A stretch of DNA of 13,780 nt from Chloroflexota bacterium. Its GTDB lineage: Bacteria; Desulfobacterota; Desulfuromonadia; Desulfuromonadales; Geopsychrobacteraceae. The stretch covers positions 1 through 13,780 of the forward strand of contig JADFVC010000010.1 in assembly GCA_015222355.1 (NCBI GenBank), in the 5' to 3' direction. Of the stretch, positions 7,702 through 13,780 are shown piece by piece; position 1 is the stretch's first letter; every line of letters begins with the position of its first letter. A program made the position numbers and the translations under genes. The notes beneath the pieces were generated by a model. It had not been told where the DNA came from. It did no database searches and saw only the letters and a list, made by a program, of their open reading frames with translations.

Positions 7702-8205
7702 TTAAACATCGCGCTTCGAGATGATGACAGCACCAACGATGGCAACCAGCAACAGAATCGAAGCAATTTCGAAGGGAAGCAAGAAATCGGTGAACATGGC
7801 CTTACCGATTAACTCGGTATGACCGTAGCTCTTGATCAACTCGCTGGTTACCTCTCCACCAGTTCCCGAAACGTCACCTCGACGAAGGAAAGCATTGGTA
7901 AGCAGTAACATCAACGCTGCCAGCACGCCACCTGCAGCCATCCCGCGGGAATTCGAGCTTTTTCCTATACTGCCCAGATTGAGCAGCATGATAACAAAGA
8001 TCACCAGAACCATAATCGCGCCAGCATAAACCATAATCTGAATGGCTGCCATGAAGGGACATTCCAACATGATGTACAACACCGCCAGGCAGATGAAGGT
8101 CGAGACCAGGTTCAATGCACTGTTGATCGGGTTACGGCATTTTATTACAAAAATCGCCGAAACTATCGCAACCAGTGCAGTGAGATAAAAAAGAATGGCT
8201 TCCAT
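7702..8205 (-). CDS. nuoJ: NADH-quinone oxidoreductase subunit J
   Basis: NuoJ is a five-helix membrane subunit. In known complex I structures its third helix changes between a straight and a pi-bulged form as proton transfer is linked to quinone chemistry. The 167-residue product shows the conserved helix 3 segment IQIMVYAGAIMVLVIFVIM (about 55-73) and a typical NuoJ start (FYLTALVAIVSAIFVI). Other helices are around 1-22, 28-48, 89-108 and 143-163. The start ATG lies 2 bases after the nuoI stop. Its AAGGAG Shine-Dalgarno sequence lies within the last codons of nuoI, so the two genes are probably translationally coupled. It is somewhat shorter than E. coli NuoJ (184), mainly at the C-terminus. 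Confidence 0.96.
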   Translation of the reverse strand: MEAILFYLTALVAIVSAIFVIKCRNPINSALNLVSTFICLAVLYIMLECPFMAAIQIMVYAGAIMVLVIFVIMLLNLGSIGKSSNSRGMAAGGVLAALMLLLTNAFLRRGDVSGTGGEVTSELIKSYGHTELIGKAMFTDFLLPFEIASILLLVAIVGAVIISKRDV

Positions 8206-8207
8206 GA

Positions 8208-8621
8208 TTACGCAGCTCCTTCTTGCGACTTGAGAAGACGTTCCTTATCGAAGGCAAAATCTTCCCGTTTGAAATTGGCCAGTTCGTAAGCAGAGGTCAT
8301 TTCTATTGCTTCCACCGGACAAGCTTCAACACAGTAGCCGCAAAAAATACAACGCAGCAGGTCGATTTCGTAAACCCTCGGATACTTTTCACCCTTTTCA
8401 TTCTCTGCCGACTCGACAGTGATGCATTTCGCCGGACAAACAGTCGGACAGAGATAACAGGCGACACATTTCTCGCGATCCTGAGTCGGAACCAATCGGT
8501 GCAGACCACGGAAGCGGGGCGCTATTTCCAATCTCTCTTTCGGGTACTGCACCGTTGTGGTATTCCCCGGCAACAGGTGCTTCAGCGTAATACTTAAGCC
8601 TTTGGCTAACTCTTTAAACAT
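8208..8621 (-). CDS. nuoI: NADH-quinone oxidoreductase subunit I (2x[4Fe-4S] ferredoxin-like)
   Basis: NuoI carries clusters N6a and N6b, which pass electrons from NuoG to NuoB and the terminal cluster N2. The 137-residue product has two CxxCxxCxxxCP motifs: C52, C55, C58, C62 (CVACYLCPTVCP) and C91, C94, C97, C101 (CIFCGYCVEACP). The N-terminal amphipathic segment (FKELAKGLSITLKHLL) is typical for membrane association, and the following YPKERLEIAPRFRG is a family signature. It is shorter than E. coli NuoI (180), with the difference at both ends. GAGGG lies 5 bases before the ATG. It follows nuoH by 24 bases and is 2 bases ahead of nuoJ. Confidence 0.97.
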   Translation of the reverse strand: MFKELAKGLSITLKHLLPGNTTTVQYPKERLEIAPRFRGLHRLVPTQDREKCVACYLCPTVCPAKCITVESAENEKGEKYPRVYEIDLLRCIFCGYCVEACPVEAIEMTSAYELANFKREDFAFDKERLLKSQEGAA

Positions 8622-8645
8622 ATCTACCCTCTACGCAACGTGTGA

Positions 8646-9716
8646 TTACTGCCAGAGAAGGACTGCAAAACCCGTGAGCACGACATTTGCAAGTGCCAAG
8701 GGAAGCATAATTTTCCAACCCAAGAACATCAACTGGTCGTAACGGAGACGCGGGAAAGTCGCCCGAATCCAGATAAAGACGAACATGAATGCGAAGACCT
8801 TGAACAGGAAGTTCATCCAGCTAAAGAACGGGCCATCCCATCCACCAAGGAACAATGTCGCACCGATCGCAGAAATGGTAATCATATTAGCGTACTCACC
8901 CATGAAGAACAGAGCGTACTTCATGGAGGAATATTCGGTACAGAAACCGGAGACCAACTCAGTTTCAGCTTCGGGAAGATCAAACGGAGTCCGGTTGATT
9001 TCAGCTATGGAGCTGATAAAAAACAGTCCGAATGCCAGTGGCTGCGTAAAAATATACCAGTTGTGAACCCAAGAGGGGAGGAACTCAAGTCCCCACAGAG
9101 GCAACTGTTGAGCAGAAACGATCCCCCGCAAACTGAGCGTTTCAGACAGCATGAAGATCGCAATAATCGACAAACCGGCGGCAAGCTCGTAGGAAACCAT
9201 CTGCGCAGTGGAGCGGATACCCCCGATCAGCGAGTATTTATTGTTGGACGCCAAACCTCCCAGCACAATCCCATAAACCCCGAGACCAGCCATCGCCATA
9301 ATAAACAGCACACCGATGTTCAGATCGGTGACCTGCAAAGGTACAGAGTAAAGGATCCCATCATAAGTAAACTGATAGTCTGAACCAAAAGGGATAACTG
9401 AGATGGAGATAAAGGCAGGTGCCAGAATCATCATCGGAGCTATGATAAATGCGAACCAGTGCGCTTGTGCCGGAATGATGTCTTCTTTAAAAAAGAGCTT
9501 CAAACCGTCAGCAATCGGCTGCAACAGACCTTTGTAACCGGTCATGGTCGGCCCACACCGGGTTTGCATCCGGCCGATAATTTTACGCTCTGCCCATGTC
9601 GCATAGGCTACGATTAACAGCGTTACAACAAAAGCCACTACGACTTTTACTAACATGGCCGCTGTATAAAGCAGGGGCGTATTTGAGAGTGTCAAAACTT
9701 CTGGCGTCATGACCAT
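8646..9716 (-). CDS. nuoH: NADH-quinone oxidoreductase subunit H (quinone-site membrane subunit)
   Basis: NuoH anchors the hydrophilic arm and forms much of the quinone entry channel and the path of charged residues leading from it. The 356-residue product has about eight hydrophobic helices. It has the family motifs AERKIIGRMQTRCGP (about 42-56), GLLQPIADGLKLFFKE (63-78), NRTPFDLPEAETELVSGF and TEYSSMKYALFFMGEY, the last two being the acidic loop beside the quinone chamber. The stretch after RCGP reads TMTGYKG, where many homologues have NRVGPWG. Two starts are nearly equal: the ATG at 9714-9716, with AAGG 6 bases upstream, and an in-frame ATG at 9708-9710, with GAGG 6 bases upstream; the second would remove two residues. 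A 78-base spacer with a hairpin separates it from nuoG. Confidence 0.97.
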   Translation of the reverse strand: MVMTPEVLTLSNTPLLYTAAMLVKVVVAFVVTLLIVAYATWAERKIIGRMQTRCGPTMTGYKGLLQPIADGLKLFFKEDIIPAQAHWFAFIIAPMMILAPAFISISVIPFGSDYQFTYDGILYSVPLQVTDLNIGVLFIMAMAGLGVYGIVLGGLASNNKYSLIGGIRSTAQMVSYELAAGLSIIAIFMLSETLSLRGIVSAQQLPLWGLEFLPSWVHNWYIFTQPLAFGLFFISSIAEINRTPFDLPEAETELVSGFCTEYSSMKYALFFMGEYANMITISAIGATLFLGGWDGPFFSWMNFLFKVFAFMFVFIWIRATFPRLRYDQLMFLGWKIMLPLALANVVLTGFAVLLWQ

Positions 9717-9756
9717 CCTCTTCCTTCATCAGTCTATGGCATTTCTGCCGAATTCA

Positions 9757-9775
9757 GTCAGTAGAATCTACCGAC
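9757..9775 (-). other. Perfectly spaced hairpin in the nuoG-nuoH spacer
   Basis: On the minus strand GTCGGTAG pairs with CTACTGAC (one G-U) around an ATT loop, giving an 8-bp stem in the longest spacer of the operon. It lies 19 bases after the nuoG stop and 40 bases before nuoH. There is no T-run after it, so it is not a Rho-independent terminator. As DNA it is a near-perfect 19-bp palindrome, so either a protein-binding site or an mRNA processing or stability element is possible; both are inference. Confidence 0.5.
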
Positions 9776-9794
9776 AATCCAATAGCCTTTAATC

Positions 9795-12266
9795 TTATAA
9801 CTTAACCGGTTCGACTGCGATTACTGGCTGACCGGTATAAATTTTATTCAACTCCAATGCGGCAAAGTGATAAGGAGCAAAGAAAACCCCTTTCGGCAAT
9901 CGCCGATCAACCTTGACCTTGGCTTTTATGTCACCACCGGCAGTCCTCAACTTAAGCATGTCACCTTCAGCCAGGCTGAGTTCAGCGGCATCTTCACGGC
10001 CAAGTTCAATATAGGGCTCAGAAACAACAGCACTGGGACCCTTGGCATGAGTCGAAACCGTGCCACTGTGGTAGAGCGCGCTACCAACCAATAGTTGGTA
10101 TTTACTGTCAAGTGCCTTACCGGCGACAACCGACACAAGTTTCCTGGTTTCCGGCTGAAGAATCTCACCACCCCAGACATAACCTTGCGGGCCCACCATA
10201 TCCAAACTGACCTTCTCATAGCCCGGCGTCACAACGGCGAGTTGTGCAAAGGCCTCGGCTGGGGTTGCCGGTGCAGCTGTCCCAAAAGCCTGAAGTAGCA
10301 ATTGCAGTATCTCGAAGTCTGTTTTTGCTTCGCCCTTCGACTTGATCCCTTGACGTACTTGCTGTATACGCCGCTCTGCATTAGTGTAAGTGCCGTTCTT
10401 TTCTGCAAATGACGTTGCCGGCAAAACCACATCGGCTTTCTCGGCCGTCGCTGTCATGAAGAGATCCTGAACAACCAGAAACGGTGCTTCAAGGGCCTGA
10501 TCAACCAGAGCATAATCAGGATAAGAAACCAGAGGATCTTCACCAACTACATAAAGGGCTTTCAATTCACCCTTACCGGCGGCCGCGAACATCTGCTGAA
10601 CCCCCAGGCCTTTTTTGCCCGGCAGGATTCCCAGATCGATGGCTCCCTGGCTGTTGGCTTTTTCACCACAGAGATACAACCCGGAACCCTGACGACCGGC
10701 AATCCCAGTCAGCAGCGACAGGTTGGCCGCGGCAATACCGAGCTCTTTACTATAGGCGGTGTAAGGTAGACCATAAGCCAGCAGAATCGCAGCATTTTCA
10801 GCCGCAGCCAACTCGCGGGCCGCCTGCTTGATCGCATCAGCAGCAACACCGGTCGCAGTTGCGACAGCATCAGCAGAGTATTTCTTCAAAGATTTCTTCA
10901 GCTTGTCAAGACCCACCAAACCATCAGTCTTAGCCAATCCTTCTTCGAGCAGTACCGAGCAAATACCGTTGATAATATTCAGTTCCAGCCCCGGCTTGTG
11001 TAACAAAGTACGGGCGTTGGGCAGCTTGGTGAATTTACCGAGCTTATCGGCGACAACCGTCAATTTAGCGTCATTGCGGCGAATCGCCTGGTTAACGACC
11101 ATGCCGAAAACTGGATGGGTCTCATAGAAGTCTGACCGAATAGACAGGATCGCATCACAATTTTCGACCTGCGGGAAGGTTGCGGTAGAGGCCTGAATAC
11201 CGAGAGTTGCTTTTAATCCTTCAGTAATGCCCTTGTAGCATTCACCGCCTGAATGATCGAGATTTTCCGTACCCAGCGCCTTGCTCAGATTCTTGACCAG
11301 GAACAGCTCTTCGTTGGTCAGTCGCGCGCCGGAAACAATACCGACATTGTCACCAGCGGCCTTGAATCCATCGGCAACCGCCTGAATTGCCTCTTCCCAG
11401 CTGGTTTCGACCAGTTGACCGTCCCTGCGCACCAGCGGCTTGGTCAATTTCTGATCACTGTTGACATAAGAGTAACCGAAGCGACCACGGATACAGAGAT
11501 TACCGTCGTTAACCCCCGTCTTATCGTTAAAGCGGATCGTTTGAACCTCATTGTCCTTGGTGCCGAGGGTAATAGTACAGCCGTTACCACAGTAACCGCA
11601 GACCGTATCAACTTCTTTAAGCTGCCAAGGCCGTGCCTTGAACTTAAAGGGGCGCGGCAGAAGGGCACCGACGGGACACATGGAGATGCACTGACCACAG
11701 AATTCACAGTTCAAACCACGATCAAACGCAGTAGCAATCTTGGTTTCGAAACCGCGATTGATAAAGGAATAAGAACCGTAGCCGACAATTTCGTCGCAAA
11801 CCCGAACACATTTACCGCAGAGAACACAGCGGTTCATGTTGCGCTCGATCAGCGGGTTGACCTCATCGGTCGGCAGGTCGAACTTTTCACCTTTAAAACG
11901 GTTGGTGACAACTTCATATTCATAGGTCAGATCCTGCAGGTCACATTCACCGGCCTTGTCACAGATAGGACACTCAACCACATGATTCACCAGCAGGAAC
12001 TCAAGAACAGTTTTACGAACCTTGTGAATTTCATCCGACATGGTCGTGACAACCATCCCCTCAGTCACCGGAGTGGTACAGGAAGGAATCAGACGACCCT
12101 TCATCTGCTCAACTTCAACCAGACAGACGCGACAGGCACCATAGGGGAGCAGCTTTTTCGCGTAACAAAGCACCGGAATATAGATGCCAGCTTCCTTGGC
12201 AGCCTCGTAAATAGTGGCTGTTTTGCTGACCGTTATCTGTTTTCCGTCAATCGTAAGATTAACCAT
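9795..12266 (-). CDS. nuoG: NADH-quinone oxidoreductase subunit G (Fe-S subunit)
   Basis: NuoG is the large peripheral-arm subunit that passes electrons from NuoF to NuoI. The 823-residue product has, in order: a plant-type [2Fe-2S] domain (N1b; C34, C45, C48, C63), the His-Cys [4Fe-4S] N5-type motif (H95, C99, C102, C108), two further [4Fe-4S] motifs (C147, C150, C153, C157 and C187, C190, C193, C197), and a molybdopterin-oxidoreductase-like domain from about 217 to the end. That domain starts with CGYCGNGC, and C223, C226, C230 and C258 can bind the extra cluster N7 found in E. coli and Thermus. The C-terminal dinucleotide-binding-like fold is kept (YHSGTVSTHAKG onward), but as in other NuoG proteins no molybdenum chemistry is expected. 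Length is close to other NuoG with N7 (E. coli 908). GAGG lies about 6 bases before the ATG; nuoF ends 38 bases upstream. Confidence 0.97.
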   Translation of the reverse strand: MVNLTIDGKQITVSKTATIYEAAKEAGIYIPVLCYAKKLLPYGACRVCLVEVEQMKGRLIPSCTTPVTEGMVVTTMSDEIHKVRKTVLEFLLVNHVVECPICDKAGECDLQDLTYEYEVVTNRFKGEKFDLPTDEVNPLIERNMNRCVLCGKCVRVCDEIVGYGSYSFINRGFETKIATAFDRGLNCEFCGQCISMCPVGALLPRPFKFKARPWQLKEVDTVCGYCGNGCTITLGTKDNEVQTIRFNDKTGVNDGNLCIRGRFGYSYVNSDQKLTKPLVRRDGQLVETSWEEAIQAVADGFKAAGDNVGIVSGARLTNEELFLVKNLSKALGTENLDHSGGECYKGITEGLKATLGIQASTATFPQVENCDAILSIRSDFYETHPVFGMVVNQAIRRNDAKLTVVADKLGKFTKLPNARTLLHKPGLELNIINGICSVLLEEGLAKTDGLVGLDKLKKSLKKYSADAVATATGVAADAIKQAARELAAAENAAILLAYGLPYTAYSKELGIAAANLSLLTGIAGRQGSGLYLCGEKANSQGAIDLGILPGKKGLGVQQMFAAAGKGELKALYVVGEDPLVSYPDYALVDQALEAPFLVVQDLFMTATAEKADVVLPATSFAEKNGTYTNAERRIQQVRQGIKSKGEAKTDFEILQLLLQAFGTAAPATPAEAFAQLAVVTPGYEKVSLDMVGPQGYVWGGEILQPETRKLVSVVAGKALDSKYQLLVGSALYHSGTVSTHAKGPSAVVSEPYIELGREDAAELSLAEGDMLKLRTAGGDIKAKVKVDRRLPKGVFFAPYHFAALELNKIYTGQPVIAVEPVKL

Positions 12267-12304
12267 CTTAACCTCGTATCAGAACTCAAAGACAGTGAGT
12301 GCGA

Positions 12305-13780
12305 CTATTCGATTGCCATGAAACGACAAGCGTCATAACAGGAGGTACACCTGGTGCATATATCCAGATTGATCTTTGCCACCTGACCTTTTTCCCATTC
12401 AATCGCGTCAACAGGGCAGACTCGCGGGCACAATCCACACTTTTTGCATTTATCTTCAATCACCCGGAAATGCAGCAACGGCTTACAGGAGTGTGATGGA
12501 CACTCACCTTCCTTAATATGTGCCTCATATTCATGACGGAAGTAACGAATCGTCGAAAGAACCGGGTTGGGAGCCGTCTGACCAAGACCACAGAGTGAAC
12601 TCTTTTTGATATCGTAGGCCATATCCTCTAGCATATCGATATCACCTTCCTGACCCTTACCCTCGGTAATCCGCTCAAGGATCTCAAGCATGATTTTCAG
12701 ACCGATACGGCAGGGAATACACTTACCGCAGGACTCAACCCGGGTAAAATTGAGGAAGAAGCGGGCGATATCGACCATACAGGTGGTTTCGTCCATAACA
12801 ACCAGACCACCGGAACCCATCATCGCACCAGCCTTGATCAATGAATCATAATCGACCTCGGCATCCAGTCCCTCTGCCGGCAAACAACCACCGGAAGGGC
12901 CACCGGCCTGAACCGCTTTAAACTTACGGTTATTTTCGATGCCGCCGCAAACATCGTAAATAACTTCCTTCATGGTGGTTCCGGCGGGAACTTCAACCAG
13001 ACCGGTGTGCTTAACCTTGCCGGTCAGAGCAAAAATCTTGGTGCCCTTGGTGCCCTCAGTACCGATAGAAGAATACCAGTCTGCACCGTTGTAGAAGATA
13101 TACGAAACGTTGGCGTAGGTCTCAACGTTGTTGATGTTGGTCGGCTTGCCCCAGAGGCCTTTGACGGCCGGGAAAGGCGGGCGCGGCCGAGACATTCCAC
13201 GATGTCCTTCAATGGAGGCCATCAGAGCCGTTTCTTCACCACAAACAAAGGCACCGGCACCGGCTTTGATGCGCATATCCAGCGGGAAACCAAATCCCAT
13301 GCAATCTTTACCGAGGTAACCTTTTTCGTAACAGGTATCAATCGCCAGCTGCAGACGCTTAATGGCCAGCGGATACTCAGCACGGACATACACATAGGCG
13401 AATTTACAGCCTATCGCATAAGCCGCAATCATCATTCCCTCAATCAATCCATAGGGATCGCCTTCGAGAACCGATCGATCCATAAACGCACCCGGATCAC
13501 CCTCATCCGCATTACAAATCAGGTATTTATGTTCACCCGGTGATCCTTTAGCAAAAGTCCATTTCATGCCGGTCGGGAAACCACCGCCGCCACGACCGCG
13601 CAGACCAGACTTTTTGACCTCTTCAATGACCTCATCCCGGGTCATGGTGACCGCTTTTTTGATCCCCTGAAATCCCCTGTTGGCGATGAATTCATCCAAA
13701 CTCTCAGCATCGATGACTCCACACCGGGAGAAGATAATCCGCTGTTGCTTCTCAAGGAACTTATTATAGTAGGGGCCAGC
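12305..13780 (-). CDS. nuoF: NADH-quinone oxidoreductase subunit F with C-terminal ferredoxin domain (N-terminus beyond right edge)
   Basis: NuoF oxidises NADH with FMN and passes electrons to cluster N3. The frame is open from the stop at 12305-12307 to the right edge, giving 491 visible codons. A TTG at 13697-13699 is only an internal codon: 27 codons upstream of it are in frame (AGPYYNKFLEKQQR...). Visible motifs, numbered from the edge: FMN/NADH loop RGRGGGGFPTGMKW (61-74), CNADEGDPGAFMDR (89-102), the GEETALM region (about 181-187), and N3 ligands C351, C354, C357 (SCGKCIPCR) and C397 (SSLCGLGQ). After the usual NuoF end comes a ferredoxin-like domain with CKKCGLCPRVCP (C445, C448, C451, C455) and CTRCTSCYDAC (C475, C478, C481, C485). 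E. coli NuoF (445 residues) lacks this tail, whereas HndC/HydB-type hydrogenase subunits have it. The missing N-terminus may hold the thioredoxin-like domain of such long forms. Confidence 0.95.
   Translation of the reverse strand, partial: AGPYYNKFLEKQQRIIFSRCGVIDAESLDEFIANRGFQGIKKAVTMTRDEVIEEVKKSGLRGRGGGGFPTGMKWTFAKGSPGEHKYLICNADEGDPGAFMDRSVLEGDPYGLIEGMMIAAYAIGCKFAYVYVRAEYPLAIKRLQLAIDTCYEKGYLGKDCMGFGFPLDMRIKAGAGAFVCGEETALMASIEGHRGMSRPRPPFPAVKGLWGKPTNINNVETYANVSYIFYNGADWYSSIGTEGTKGTKIFALTGKVKHTGLVEVPAGTTMKEVIYDVCGGIENNRKFKAVQAGGPSGGCLPAEGLDAEVDYDSLIKAGAMMGSGGLVVMDETTCMVDIARFFLNFTRVESCGKCIPCRIGLKIMLEILERITEGKGQEGDIDMLEDMAYDIKKSSLCGLGQTAPNPVLSTIRYFRHEYEAHIKEGECPSHSCKPLLHFRVIEDKCKKCGLCPRVCPVDAIEWEKGQVAKINLDICTRCTSCYDACRFMAIE

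Noticed and set aside
9795..12266. NuoG as a molybdenum enzyme such as formate dehydrogenase
   Set aside because: The molybdopterin-type fold is a normal part of NuoG. I see no catalytic Cys/Sec in the expected context, and the gene sits in a standard nuo operon.
11253..12338. Long open frame of 361 codons on the plus strand opposite nuoG
   Set aside because: It lies entirely antisense to nuoG and its spacer, in a region where the minus strand has unmistakable cluster-binding motifs. The translation has no recognisable domain. Codon bias of the real gene commonly keeps an antisense frame open.
12305..13699. nuoF read as a complete 464-residue gene starting at the TTG at 13697-13699
   Set aside because: The frame continues open to the window edge with plausible NuoF-type sequence, so the TTG is an internal leucine codon and the true start is outside the window.

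Overview
The window holds a minus-strand run of respiratory complex I genes in the standard order. Reading from the right edge these are nuoF (N-terminus cut off), nuoG, nuoH, nuoI, nuoJ, nuoK, nuoL, nuoM and nuoN. A Rho-independent terminator follows, then a second, smaller minus-strand unit: a UbiD-family decarboxylase and the N-terminal 45% or so of a RecQ helicase that runs off the left edge. No gene is supported on the plus strand. I see no tRNA, rRNA, CRISPR array, insertion sequence or prophage, and codon use looks uniform throughout.

The organism is probably a Gram-negative anaerobe of the Desulfuromonadales/Geobacter type (Desulfobacterota). This is inference, from three things: the nuo gene order, a NuoF that carries a C-terminal two-cluster ferredoxin domain, and moderate GC content with strong GGAG-type ribosome binding sites. 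I could not run a homology search to confirm it.

Layout: 12305-13780 nuoF and 9795-12266 nuoG form most of the NADH-dehydrogenase (N) module, which holds FMN and most of the Fe-S clusters. 8208-8621 nuoI is the two-cluster ferredoxin-like subunit that passes electrons towards quinone. 8646-9716 nuoH forms the membrane side of the quinone site. 7374-8205 nuoJ and nuoK link it to the proton-pumping arm, formed by nuoL (5367-7331), nuoM (3762-5321) and nuoN (2250-3713). Gaps between nuo genes are 2-78 bases and each gene has its own Shine-Dalgarno sequence, so this looks like one transcript. nuoA-E are expected to the right of the window. The operon ends at a strong hairpin plus U-tract at 2197-2228.

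Beyond the terminator, the UbiD-family gene (827-2161) and recQ (1-821) are 5 bases apart and probably co-transcribed. A quinone-pathway decarboxylase beside a quinone-reducing complex makes biochemical sense, but its substrate cannot be read from sequence. RecQ is a DNA-repair helicase with no evident functional link.

I did not find an undescribed system. The points most worth a second look are the ferredoxin-extended NuoF, changed metal-site and active-site positions in the UbiD-family protein, a histidine-rich segment in NuoL, and small hairpins in two nuo spacers.
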